A stretch of 45,860 bases of DNA from CAZSCF01 sp964547585 (GTDB lineage: Bacteria; Patescibacteriota; Minisyncoccia; Moranbacterales; UBA2206), in contig CAZJOI010000006.1 of NCBI GenBank assembly GCA_964547585.1, forward strand, positions 1 through 45,860, written 5' to 3'. The notes under the pieces were generated by a model that was given only the letters and a program-made list of their open reading frames with translations, was not told the origin of the DNA and searched no databases. This document shows positions 30,309-38,584 of this stretch, in pieces; the first letter of the stretch is position 1; the number at the start of each line of letters is the position of its first letter. The translations under genes were made by a program, and so were the position numbers.

Positions 30309-32052
30309 ATTGTTTTAATAAATAAATCTTTCCTTCGGTTAGGATATCTTTTTTTTCTGGTAAATTGAAGCGATTGGAAACATCCAAGACATTATTTTCA
30401 ATCACATAGCTTTCTTTTATTTCCAGTCTTGAGTATAAACCAGAATTTTCGTAGAAGGAAATGTTTTTATCTGGAATAATAAAATAAACCTGACTAAATT
30501 TCGTTAAGTCGATTTTATCCAGATCTTCTGGATTGAAAAAATAGACGGCTTGTTTTTCATAGAGAAAACTCATGGGACCAGTAAGCATTGACCAGGCATC
30601 TCCAGTAGCTTCGCGATCAACCAAAATCAAATCAGAATTGCTGAATTTTTCACTAAGTGTTTCGATTTGAGGCAATAAATTTTTATTGGGAGAAAAATTC
30701 AGATAGGGGACAAAAATAAAAAGATTAATAATAAAAAGCAACAGGGATAGAGCATAGAAGTATATTCTTTTTCGAGAAATGTTGTCTAAAAAATAAACTG
30801 TATAAAAGATGCAAACTGGGATAACGGCAAATAGGAATCTGCGAAGCATCCACGGACTATCCAGTGAAATATTAGGAAGAAAAAGATAGACAAAAGCCGG
30901 AGTAGTTATGAAAAAAGGAATTAGCATCTCCCATTTTTTTTGTTTGTAAAGGTAGATGATTCCAATTATTCCTAATAATAAAAAGTTAAATAAGGAATAG
31001 ACGATAAAAATATGACTGGCATAGAAAATTGAAGAAAAATTTCTACCAGACAAACTTCCCGTTGTTTCAATAAAAGGCTTGAGGATGGCTTTAGCGAGAA
31101 CCATATAAAACTCTTTGTTTACAAATAAACTTGTAAGATAAATCAAAATAATTCCTCCCGCAAAAAACAAAACTTTCTTGCCAATGGCAGCATAGATATT
31201 TCTCCAATTTTTATATTTAAGGAAAAGCGTAACGATCATCATAAGAAAAAAGGCCAAGGCCTCAATTCTGGCAAAAGCCAAAAACCCCAAAGAGATCAAT
31301 GCGGCTAAAAAGAAAAAGCGTTTTGTATTTTTCAAAAATAAAATAAATTCATAGATAAAAAACCACAGCAACGCTAAGGCCAAATTTTCACTCAAGGTAA
31401 ATTTAAAAAACCAAGAAAAAACGAAGGTAGTGATTGTCAGCAAAACCAAAATTAGAGCTGAATCTGATTTCAGAAAAATTTTGGCCAGCAAATAAAAAGA
31501 AAGGATGAATATCAAAAAGGACAATCCGTTGGCAGCAATAAAACCGCTCAAACCAAAAATGGAATAGAAAATTGCTAACCATGAAATGTATCCAAGAGGG
31601 AAGCCGGTTTTTAGGTTGCCATCAGCAACATAGTTGAACCCTGGAAAATTCAAGGCTTTGCCAGTGCCATAGATGCCAAAAAACTCTTTGGAAGTTTCAG
31701 AAGAAAATTCAAGCTTATGATTTTGAGTCAAGCGAATGGCTGACTCACTGAGCGATCCTTGATCACGACCAGAAAAGATTGTTGGAGTTGTAAAATAGGA
31801 AAAAACAAAAATAGTTGCCAGTGAAATTACCGTAGCCGTGTAAAAATACCAACTAAATTTTATTGCCTTGGCGTTAGCAATTAACAAGTACAAAAACAAA
31901 ATTCCAAATATCGCCAAATATGTCAAAAGAATAGCCTTATAAAAAATACCCAGCATAGTCAAAAACAGACCTAGCATTCCAAGTCCTATCCAGAAAAGAA
32001 CAAAAAGGGAGAATAGATGATGTTTATTCAGCTTTATTTCAGGCATTTTCAT
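30298..32052 (-). CDS. Polytopic membrane protein, likely GT-C glycosyltransferase (PMT/ArnT-like)
   Basis: A 584-residue protein with at least twelve hydrophobic segments and a C-terminal soluble part (about 480-584). The first extracytoplasmic loop after the second or third helix carries the acidic motif SGRDQGSLSESA, and a second conserved-looking loop reads KTGFPLGYISWL. This layout (acidic loop after the first helices, many membrane spans, soluble C-terminus) is that of GT-C enzymes such as ArnT or PMT, which use a lipid-linked sugar donor on the outer membrane face. The call is from topology and the Asp-containing loop, not from a confirmed domain. It is the first gene of the minus-strand operon, overlaps the next by 11 bases, and has a strong promoter that would give a leaderless mRNA. 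Confidence 0.6.
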   Translation of the reverse strand: MKMPEIKLNKHHLFSLFVLFWIGLGMLGLFLTMLGIFYKAILLTYLAIFGILFLYLLIANAKAIKFSWYFYTATVISLATIFVFSYFTTPTIFSGRDQGSLSESAIRLTQNHKLEFSSETSKEFFGIYGTGKALNFPGFNYVADGNLKTGFPLGYISWLAIFYSIFGLSGFIAANGLSFLIFILSFYLLAKIFLKSDSALILVLLTITTFVFSWFFKFTLSENLALALLWFFIYEFILFLKNTKRFFFLAALISLGFLAFARIEALAFFLMMIVTLFLKYKNWRNIYAAIGKKVLFFAGGIILIYLTSLFVNKEFYMVLAKAILKPFIETTGSLSGRNFSSIFYASHIFIVYSLFNFLLLGIIGIIYLYKQKKWEMLIPFFITTPAFVYLFLPNISLDSPWMLRRFLFAVIPVCIFYTVYFLDNISRKRIYFYALSLLLFIINLFIFVPYLNFSPNKNLLPQIETLSEKFSNSDLILVDREATGDAWSMLTGPMSFLYEKQAVYFFNPEDLDKIDLTKFSQVYFIIPDKNISFYENSGLYSRLEIKESYVIENNVLDVSNRFNLPEKKDILTEGKIYLLKQYAF

Positions 32053-32058
32053 GGTCTA

Positions 32059-32087
32059 ATTATAACTGTAAAAAAATCTTTTGCCAA
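32059..32087 (-). promoter_or_regulatory. Strong promoter TTGGCA-17-TATAAT, leaderless spacing
   Basis: Read on the minus strand, TTGGCA (32087-32082), a 17-base spacer and TATAAT (32064-32059). The start codon of the membrane protein begins at 32052, 7 bases after the -10, exactly where transcription should start. Confidence 0.8.
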
Positions 32088-32142
32088 GGATGTGTTTATA
32101 GGGTAAAATTATATTTGTAATTATATATAAAGTTTATAGCTG

Positions 32143-33315
32143 ATGAAAGTCTTGGTCATAGCACCAACTCCTTTTTTTTCCCATCGAGGTACACATATTC
32201 GGATATTGGAAGAAGCTTTGGCGCTAGAAAAACTAGGTAATCAAATTACTATTGCCACCTATCATATTGGAGGTAATATACCAGAAAAAATTAAAACCAA
32301 AATCGATCTGAGGAGGATCAGGCGATTGCTTTTTTGGTATAAAAAATTGGAAGCCGGACCAGATTGGCAAAAAATAATTTTGGACTTGATGTTGCTGCGG
32401 AAAGTTTTTAATTTGGCCAGAACCCAAAAGCCTGAAATTATTCATGGACATTTGCACGAAGGAATTTTGATTGGTTGGATAGTGCAAAAAATATTTTTTT
32501 GGAGAAAAATAAAACTAATAGGGGATTTTCATGGAAGCCTGACAAAGGAAATGGTTTCACATGCCTACTTGAAGGCTGGAATTTTGAATAAAATATTTTC
32601 ATGGGTAGAAAAGCGTATTGATAATTTGAGTGATTTTGCTATAGTTAGTTCTGGGGAAAATGCGGAGGAAATAAAAAAAGTAAGAAAGAGCGATTCACTC
32701 GAAGTCGTTTTGGATGGAGTGAATGTGGAACATTATAAAAACCTACCTTCTAAGATTGAATCTAGGAGAAATCTTGAATTACCTTCGGGCAGAGTGGTTA
32801 TTGCCTATACGGGAGCGTTGGTTTCCAACAAAGGTATTGCCTACCTCTTCGAAGCCATAAAAGAAGTTCTGAAAATTAGCCAAAACCCCTTCTTTATTTT
32901 AGCAGGTTTCCCCATTGAAGGAGCGGAAAAATTTATTAAAGAAAATGGTCTAGAAAAGGATGTTCGTCTTATTAGTCCACTTAATTATTTTGAATTACCG
33001 GAAATTCTGAATGCCAGCGATATCGGCATAGATCCCAAAGATTCTTTTTCAGGACAGGCAAGTGGTAAGATTCTGCAATATATGGGCGCAGGCCTTCCGG
33101 TAATTTGTTTCGATCGCCCTAATAATCGAGAATATTTGGGAGATGGGGCATTCTATGCTCAAGAAATATCTGTAAAAAGTTTAGCAAAAACCATTTTGTC
33201 TGCAATCGACGATTCTATTGAAATGCAATCCAAGGGCAATTTAAATAAAAAAAGAGCAACTAATTTCAGTTGGAATGAGTCAGCTCAAAAAATTAATCAA
33301 ATATATAAAAAATAA
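32143..33315 (+). CDS. GT4 family glycosyltransferase
   Basis: A 390-residue GT-B enzyme. The N-terminal domain begins MKVLVIAPTPFFSHRGTHIR, with the glycine-rich donor/acceptor loop replaced by HRGTH as in several GT4 subfamilies, and contains IIHGHLHEGI. The C-terminal domain starts near VIAYTGALVSNKGI and holds NASDIGIDPKDSFSGQASGK, where the usual EGFGLxxLE motif is replaced by a phosphate-binding loop of the SGKILQYMGAGLPV type. It therefore belongs to a different GT4 branch from the other copies in this window. It should act on a surface glycan in the cytoplasm. A DUF4012 gene follows 12 bases downstream. The 90 bases between it and the divergent membrane protein are A/T-rich and hold the minus-strand promoter; I see no equally good plus-strand promoter. 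Confidence 0.85.
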   Translation: MKVLVIAPTPFFSHRGTHIRILEEALALEKLGNQITIATYHIGGNIPEKIKTKIDLRRIRRLLFWYKKLEAGPDWQKIILDLMLLRKVFNLARTQKPEIIHGHLHEGILIGWIVQKIFFWRKIKLIGDFHGSLTKEMVSHAYLKAGILNKIFSWVEKRIDNLSDFAIVSSGENAEEIKKVRKSDSLEVVLDGVNVEHYKNLPSKIESRRNLELPSGRVVIAYTGALVSNKGIAYLFEAIKEVLKISQNPFFILAGFPIEGAEKFIKENGLEKDVRLISPLNYFELPEILNASDIGIDPKDSFSGQASGKILQYMGAGLPVICFDRPNNREYLGDGAFYAQEISVKSLAKTILSAIDDSIEMQSKGNLNKKRATNFSWNESAQKINQIYKK

Positions 33316-33327
33316 ATAAACAATTAA

Positions 33328-34716
33328 ATGAGAAAAATTTCCAAAAAGTCCGTTATCATAATCCTTGTCATTATTGCGTTAATTGCAGTTGGTTTTTCTG
33401 CTTTTTATTTTTTCCAATCAAATAAAAAAACAATTGCCTTTTCGTCTTTGTCGCTTCTTAATAACATCTCCAAGTTTTTGCCAATACAGGAAGATAGTAA
33501 AAAAGAAATAGATGTACTGGATAAGTTAGTTGGAGCGTTTAATCAAAATGACAATCAAGAAAAAACTTTTTTGGTGATGCTTCAAAATGAAGCCGAGCTT
33601 CGTCCGGGAGGAGGTTTTTTTGGACAGTATGCAATTATAAAAATAAAAAATGGAAATGTGACGTCTACTTTTGTCGAAGATGCCAATCTCTTGGATCAGC
33701 GCATTCAGGTTAAAGTGCCGGCGCCATTCCCATTTGGGAGGATGATGCAAATCAAAAGGTGGAAATTGCGCGATAGTAATTTTTCTCCCGATTTTCCAAC
33801 TAACGTTGAAAAGGCCAAATATTTTTTCCGTCTAGCTGGCGGAAATAGCAAACAGTTCGACGGTGTTATCGCAGTGAATTCTCAAGTTCTGGATGATATT
33901 CTTGGCCTCACTGGACCAATAACTGTGCCAGGATATTCAGGTGAATTTAATAGTGAAAATGCATCACGTAAGCTTGAGGAAATTGTTGAAAAAGCTTACC
34001 TCATGAATCCGGAGCTGGATACACAAAATCGCAAAGCTATTCTCCGAAAAATGGCTCCTATGATTATGGACAAACTATTTAATGTTGGAAATATTACAAA
34101 AATTGCAGAACTATTTCACAATGAAATGAAAAACAAGAATATGATGATCAACTTTACTGATCCAAACCTGCAACAATTAGCCGCCAGTGTTTATTGGGAC
34201 GGGACTGTAGCCAAAGATTGGGGAGGAGATTATTTGATGGCAGTAGACGCCAATATGGGAGCTCTCAAAACTGATTATTATATTCGTCGTGAAATTAACT
34301 ATGATATTGATTTTACCCAAGAAAAACCTACTGCAACTTTGAATATTAAATATAAAAATACCGCCCCCTATGGAGACTGGAGGACCAGCGATTATCATTC
34401 ATATCTTCGAGTCTATGTTCCGAAGGGATCAACTTTTGTTTCCAATCACATGGTTAGTCGAATTGCAACTGCTGAAGAATTTAATAAAACTTATTTTGGT
34501 TTTAAGGCGGATGTGGTGATGGGACGCGAAGTTAATGGAACGATTGTTTATACATTGCCCGATACAGTAACAGAAGATAATTACAAATTATTAATTCAAA
34601 AACAATCCGGTGCCGGAACTATCCCAGTTAAAGTTCATCTCAAAACCAGCAAGGGAGAATTCGATCAGGAGGGGACATTAACCAAAGATTTGAAATTTGA
34701 ATTTCAAAAAAAATAA
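33328..34716 (+). CDS. DUF4012 protein (third copy, short form)
   Basis: A 462-residue protein with one membrane segment (about 8-29) and the DUF4012 domain from about residue 80. Landmarks are LQNEAELRPGGGFFGQYA, RDSNFSPDF, DGVIAVNSQVLDDILGLTG and YLRVYVPKGS. The order and spacing match the copy at 19615 closely, and both also share YxIRR in the middle of the domain, so they are closer to each other than to the copy at 3309. It starts 12 bases after a GT4 gene. As with the other copies, function is unknown to me and association with glycan genes is the only clue. A ZIP transporter follows 5 bases after its stop. Confidence 0.9.
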   Translation: MRKISKKSVIIILVIIALIAVGFSAFYFFQSNKKTIAFSSLSLLNNISKFLPIQEDSKKEIDVLDKLVGAFNQNDNQEKTFLVMLQNEAELRPGGGFFGQYAIIKIKNGNVTSTFVEDANLLDQRIQVKVPAPFPFGRMMQIKRWKLRDSNFSPDFPTNVEKAKYFFRLAGGNSKQFDGVIAVNSQVLDDILGLTGPITVPGYSGEFNSENASRKLEEIVEKAYLMNPELDTQNRKAILRKMAPMIMDKLFNVGNITKIAELFHNEMKNKNMMINFTDPNLQQLAASVYWDGTVAKDWGGDYLMAVDANMGALKTDYYIRREINYDIDFTQEKPTATLNIKYKNTAPYGDWRTSDYHSYLRVYVPKGSTFVSNHMVSRIATAEEFNKTYFGFKADVVMGREVNGTIVYTLPDTVTEDNYKLLIQKQSGAGTIPVKVHLKTSKGEFDQEGTLTKDLKFEFQKK

Positions 34717-34721
34717 TCAAC

Positions 34722-35474
34722 ATGCTAAGTATCTGGGCATATACAATCATAAGTGTATTTATTGTAAGTCTGATTTCACTTATCGGTGTTTTTGCTTTTT
34801 CTGTTAAACAAGATAAGCTTGAAAGAATTTTGGTCTATCTCGTTAGTCTTTCAGCTGGGACTCTCTTGGGGGATGCCTTTATTCATCTCATTCCAGAGGC
34901 TTTCAATGAATCATCAGAAAAATTTTCCATTCCATTTCTGATTTTATTTGGAATTCTTGCTTTTTTTGTTTTGGAAAAGTTTATTCATTGGAGACATTGT
35001 CATAAATTACCATGCGAAAAACATCCGCATCCTCTTTCTTACATTATTCTGGCAGGTGACGGAATTCATAATTTTATTGATGGCATGATAATTGCGGCAG
35101 GTTTTTTGGTGAGCGTGCCTGTTGGCTTGGCTACAACCATAGCTGTAATTCTTCATGAAATACCTCAAGAAATCGGTGATTTCGGGGCTTTAATTTACGG
35201 GGGTTTTTCGCGAGCCAGAGCTTTATTATTCAATTTTTTATCCGCTCTTTTCGCTGTAGCCGGAGCCATAGTCGTACTTTTAATAAACTTTAATGTGTCT
35301 AGAATTTCTGAATTTCTTGTGCCTTTTGCAGCCGGTGGTTTTATTTACATCGCCAGCTCTGATTTGATTCCAGAAATGCACAAACAAGTTGCGATTAAAA
35401 AATCTCTCGGACAACTGGTTGCTTTTGTTATTGGAATCGCTTTGATGGCATCTTTACTTTTGTTAGAGCAATAA
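34722..35474 (+). CDS. ZIP family metal transporter
   Basis: A 250-residue membrane protein with seven or eight predicted spans and a cytoplasmic His-rich loop near residues 89-105 (HWRHCHKLPCEKHPHP). The transport-site helices carry HNFIDG (His116, Asn117, Asp120) and HEIPQE (His145, Glu146, Glu150), the paired motifs of ZIP transporters such as ZupT. It should import zinc or another divalent metal into the cytoplasm. It lies 5 bases after the DUF4012 gene and 6 bases before prfB, so it may belong to the same transcript, with no clear functional link. Confidence 0.9.
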   Translation: MLSIWAYTIISVFIVSLISLIGVFAFSVKQDKLERILVYLVSLSAGTLLGDAFIHLIPEAFNESSEKFSIPFLILFGILAFFVLEKFIHWRHCHKLPCEKHPHPLSYIILAGDGIHNFIDGMIIAAGFLVSVPVGLATTIAVILHEIPQEIGDFGALIYGGFSRARALLFNFLSALFAVAGAIVVLLINFNVSRISEFLVPFAAGGFIYIASSDLIPEMHKQVAIKKSLGQLVAFVIGIALMASLLLLEQ

Positions 35475-35480
35475 TAAAAA

Positions 35481-36582
35481 ATGAAAGAACTTCAACAAAA
35501 AATAGTTGAATTAAAAGATAAACTCGCTCTTTTGAGCGACTGCCTTTGACGTTTCTGCCAAGAAAAAAAGAATATCTGAGTTAGAAGAAAAAACCTTAAA
35601 GTCTGACTTTTGGGAAAATTCACAGAAAGCTTCCAAGATAACACAAGAAATTCAGAAGTTGCGAGAAGAAATTTCAGAACTTTCTCAAATTGAAGATGGA
35701 TTAGCTGAATCAGATGAATTTTTAAAAATACTTTCGGAATCAAAAGGGGATGATCGGTCGGAAAAAAAAGAAATAGAGAAAAAAATAAAGGATCTAGAAA
35801 AAATACTGAATAAACTGGAACTCAAGACAATTTTTAGCGGAAAATATGATCGTTCGGATGCCATTCTTTCAATTCATAGCGGAGCAGGCGGAGTGGATGC
35901 TCAAGATTGGGCAGAAATGTTGCTTAGGATGTATCTGCGATTTTCTGAAAAGCATAAATTTAAAACAAAAATAATAGAGCAATCGCTCGGACAAGAAGCG
36001 GGGATTAAAAGTGCTACTTTTGAAATTTCTGGACTGTTTGCCTATGGCAATCTTCGTAGTGAGGCAGGAGTTCACAGGCTCGTGAGACTTTCTCCCTATA
36101 ATTCAGATAATTTGCGTCAAACTTCTTTTGCCTTGGTTGAAGTTTTACCGGTTATTGAAAAAATCGAAGAAGTCAAAATTAATTCTCAGGATCTGCGAAT
36201 TGATGTCTATCGGTCTTCGGGTGCCGGTGGACAAAGCGTCAATACAACTGACAGTGCTGTTCGAATTACACACTTGCCGACGGAGATGATTGTGACTTGT
36301 CAAAACGAAAGAAGTCAATTGCAAAACAAGGAGGAGGCCATGAAAATTTTGAAAGCCAAGTTGCACCAAAAATACCTTGAGGAAGCCGAAAAGGAAAAGA
36401 ATAAAATTAGAGGAGATTTTGTTTCGGCAGAGTGGGGGAGCCAAATAAGATCCTACGTGTTGCATCCCTACAGGTTGGTTAAAGATCATCGTACAAAATA
36501 TGAAGATGTTAATGCAGAAAAAATTCTGGATGGAGATCTTGATTCTTTTATAGAGGCCTATTTGAAAAACATGAAGAAATAA
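35481..36582 (+). CDS. prfB: Peptide chain release factor 2, programmed +1 frameshift
   Basis: Translation starts at ATG 35481 (MKELQQKIVELKDKLALLSD), reads CTT at 35544-35546, then meets TGA at 35547-35549. A +1 shift at CTT-TGA-C continues in the frame starting at 35548 (DVSAKKKRISELEEK) to 36582, giving 366 residues, close to the 365 of E. coli RF2. The peptidyl-hydrolysis motif GGQ lies in SSGAGGQSVNTTDSAVR. The stop-codon recognition tripeptide, normally SPF in RF2, is SPY here. RF2 releases peptides at TGA and TAA. Frameshifting at its own TGA gives autoregulation. The usual AGGGGG-like stimulator just upstream of the shift site is not seen (GAGCGACTGC instead). It leads a block with ftsE and ftsX. 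Confidence 0.95.
35544..35550 (+). promoter_or_regulatory. Programmed +1 frameshift site CTT-TGA-C
   Basis: Canonical prfB shift heptamer: CTT in the P site, TGA as the slow stop and C as the following base. RF2 shortage favours slipping onto TTT. It marks TGA as a genuine stop codon in this organism. Confidence 0.95.
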
Positions 36583-36590
36583 TATATAAT
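36562..36590 (+). promoter_or_regulatory. Promoter TTGAAA-17-TATAAT for ftsEX
   Basis: TTGAAA at 36562-36567, a 17-base spacer and TATAAT at 36585-36590. The -35 lies within the 3' end of prfB, so ftsEX can be transcribed separately from prfB. Confidence 0.7.
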
Positions 36591-36639
36591 TTAAGGAGAG
36601 ATAAAAGAGGCTGGATAATTAAAAAATAATTTAAAAAAA

Positions 36640-37365
36640 TTGACTGACGATAATTTAAAAACTGAAACATCTTCAAGTACCGTAATTAAATTTGAAAATG
36701 TATCAAAGGTTTATAAAGGTAATTTTCCTGCGCTTGAGAATATAAATTTGGAAATTAATGATGGAGAATTTGTTTCCATTGTTGGAAAAAGTGGAGCTGG
36801 AAAGTCCACTCTCTTGAAGATGATTTATGCCGAAGAGGCTCCAACCGATGGAACAGTCTTGTTTGGTGGAGAGCCGATAAATGTTTCTAAGAAGGGAGAG
36901 CTTTTTTTGCATCGCAGAAAAATTGGAACAGTTTTTCAGGATTTTAAATTACTTCCGAGTAAAACTGCCTTTGAAAATGTAGCCTATGCTCTGGAAGCTG
37001 CCGGAACGTCCGAAGAAGAAATCCTAGAAAATGTGCCACAGGTTTTGGATGTTGTTGGACTGGGAAGTAAGATGGAAAAATTTCCCTATCAATTGAGTGC
37101 TGGCGAACAGCAAAGGGTGGCTTTTGCCAGAGCGCTAATCCAAAAGCCGATGGTTATTGTGGCAGATGAACCGACTGGTAATCTCGATCCTGTTTCGTCC
37201 TGGGGTATTATTAAATTGATGTTGAAAATAAATGAAATGGGAACCACTATAATTTTATCCAGTCATGATAAATATGTAGTTGATAAAATAAACAAAAGAG
37301 TTGTTATTCTGGAAGATGGAAAAATAATTGGAGATTGTCCGGTTGGAAAATATAAACTCGTATAA
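36640..37365 (+). CDS. ftsE: Cell division ATP-binding protein FtsE
   Basis: A 241-residue ABC ATPase. Walker A is VGKSGAGKST, the Q-loop is VFQDFKLLP, the signature is LSAGEQQRVAFARAL (Ala in place of the second Gly of LSGGQ) and Walker B is VIVADEPTGNLD. With FtsX it forms the complex that couples ATP hydrolysis to activation of peptidoglycan hydrolases at the septum. The start is TTG 36640, which adds about 15 residues before the family N-terminus (IKFENVSKVYKG). No ATG is available there, and an ATT at 36685 is the alternative, so the exact start is uncertain. ftsX follows 17 bases downstream. Confidence 0.93.
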   Translation: MTDDNLKTETSSSTVIKFENVSKVYKGNFPALENINLEINDGEFVSIVGKSGAGKSTLLKMIYAEEAPTDGTVLFGGEPINVSKKGELFLHRRKIGTVFQDFKLLPSKTAFENVAYALEAAGTSEEEILENVPQVLDVVGLGSKMEKFPYQLSAGEQQRVAFARALIQKPMVIVADEPTGNLDPVSSWGIIKLMLKINEMGTTIILSSHDKYVVDKINKRVVILEDGKIIGDCPVGKYKLV

Positions 37366-37382
37366 ATTTATCTATAAAAAAT

Positions 37383-38291
37383 ATGTCTACTATAATCGTC
37401 AGAACCATAAAAGAAGCAACTAAAAACTTTTTTAGAAATGGATGGTTGAGTATTGCCACGTCCATGATTTTAATGTTGTCTCTTTATACTTTAAGTATCC
37501 TCTTTTTAATACTGATGACGTCTAATATTGCTATCAAAATTATTCAAGAAAAATCAAATATCAGCATCTATTTTAACCAAGACGTGAATGAGGAGACTAT
37601 TTCCAATATTAAGTCCGAAATTGAGAAAAATTCACTGGTAAGCTCAGTGGTGTATGTCAACAAGGAAGAGGCACTGGATATTTTCAAAAGAAATAATGCC
37701 AACGAAGAAGCTATTTTGAAATCCTTGGAAGAAATAGGCAGTAATCCATTACTTGCTTCACTGGTTGTCAAAGCTGTAAGCCCAACGCAATATCAGGCAA
37801 TTTATGAATTTGTGAATAATGCCGAGTTTGTTTCCGAGGTTAGCAGGATTAACTACATAAAGAATAAAGAAGCAATTGACAGGTTGAACTTTTTTGTCGA
37901 AAAAGCAAGGCAGGTGGGCCTGATTGCTAGCTCTATTTTGGCCATCAGTTCAATTTTAATAACCTTTAACTCTATTCGTATTACTATCTATAGCCGACGC
38001 AAAGAAATGCAAATTATGCGCTTGGTTGGAGCCTCCAACTTGTTTATTCGTTTACCCTATGTTTTCGAAGGAATATTGTATGGTTTGGCTGCTTCAATTA
38101 TTTCAACGATCCTTCTTCTCATTACAGTTGGTTTTATTTCGCCTTACATTTCCGAGTCCATCCTTTCAAAAAGCTTCATGAGTTTTTTCTGGAGCAAATT
38201 CTGGTTGCTTCTAGGCTTTCAAATTATTACGGGTTGTACCCTGGGTGTGGCTAGTAGTATGATCGCCATCCGAAGATATTTGAAGATATAA
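37383..38291 (+). CDS. ftsX: Cell division protein FtsX
   Basis: A 302-residue membrane protein with four spans: one near residues 20-46, an extracytoplasmic domain of about 120 residues, then three C-terminal spans. The N-terminal RTIKEATKNFFRNGWLSIAT and the C-terminal YSRRKEMQIMRLVGAS are FtsX hallmarks. It is the membrane partner of FtsE and relays the signal to an extracytoplasmic hydrolase or its activator. No hydrolase candidate lies in this window. A terminator follows at 38322. Confidence 0.93.
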   Translation: MSTIIVRTIKEATKNFFRNGWLSIATSMILMLSLYTLSILFLILMTSNIAIKIIQEKSNISIYFNQDVNEETISNIKSEIEKNSLVSSVVYVNKEEALDIFKRNNANEEAILKSLEEIGSNPLLASLVVKAVSPTQYQAIYEFVNNAEFVSEVSRINYIKNKEAIDRLNFFVEKARQVGLIASSILAISSILITFNSIRITIYSRRKEMQIMRLVGASNLFIRLPYVFEGILYGLAASIISTILLLITVGFISPYISESILSKSFMSFFWSKFWLLLGFQIITGCTLGVASSMIAIRRYLKI

Positions 38292-38321
38292 GGTAAGTTA
38301 ATTTAAAAACTATTTCAAAAA

Positions 38322-38346
38322 AAACCTCAGTTATCTGGGGTTTTTA
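38322..38346 (+). terminator. Rho-independent terminator after ftsX
   Basis: AAACCTCAG pairs with CTGGGGTTT around a TTAT loop (one G-T pair), followed by TTTATTT. The stretch 38292-38713 has no protein gene I can support; it holds this terminator, the minus-strand RNA with its own promoter and terminator, and the terminator at 38660. Confidence 0.8.
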
Positions 38347-38351
38347 TTTAT

Positions 38352-38391
38352 AAAAAAACATCCTCAGCTTTACTATGTAAAACTGAGGATG
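38352..38391 (-). terminator. Strong rho-independent terminator of the minus-strand RNA
   Basis: CATCCTCAG (38391-38383 on the minus strand) pairs with CTGAGGATG (38367-38359), extended by GTAAA/TTTAC inside, and seven T follow. The T-run exists only in the minus-strand direction. Confidence 0.88.
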
Positions 38392-38578
38392 GGTCCTATA
38401 ATTGATTTTTCCTTAGGAGGAGGACCAGATCTCTCCCTTGGTCACCTCGGTCCGATATTGTAGCAACCCTGTTGGTAAAGCCGAAGAGTATACCTAGGGT
38501 GATGTGAATGCAATCGTTTTATCCGCCAGCAGGTTGCATATATCCTGCTTGCTGGAGATCGATGTCAACATTCATCAT
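38352..38578 (-). ncRNA. Candidate standalone small RNA, about 227 nt, own promoter and terminator
   Basis: Read on the minus strand, an extended -10 promoter (38613-38585) predicts a 5' end at about 38578, and a strong terminator (38391-38352) marks the 3' end. No convincing long ORF lies between. Two short ORFs begin at the 5' end: 19 codons from 38578 (MMNVDIDLQQAGYMQPAGG) and 25 codons from 38571. The RNA can fold into hairpins, including ACCCT/AGGGT and a 9-bp stem (GACCA/TGGTC plus GAGG/CCTC). Its 3' half carries TCCTCCTCCT, complementary to Shine-Dalgarno sequences. I find none of the landmarks I know for tmRNA, RNase P RNA, SRP RNA or common riboswitches. 6S RNA cannot be excluded. 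No gene follows on this strand before the terminator, so a riboswitch is unlikely. Confidence 0.6.
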
Positions 38579-38584
38579 CGTAAT

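Noticed and set aside
35481..35550. prfB read as a broken gene because of its in-frame TGA
   Set aside because: The CTT-TGA-C site and the intact downstream frame are the known programmed frameshift of release factor 2.
38352..38578. tmRNA, RNase P RNA or SRP RNA
   Set aside because: No tRNA-like ends, no tag-type reading frame ending in LAA, and none of the conserved RNase P or SRP helix 8 sequences I could recognise. A strongly diverged 6S RNA remains possible.
38352..38578. Riboswitch upstream of a gene
   Set aside because: On the strand with the promoter the transcript ends at a strong terminator, and no gene follows in that direction before ftsX, which is on the other strand.
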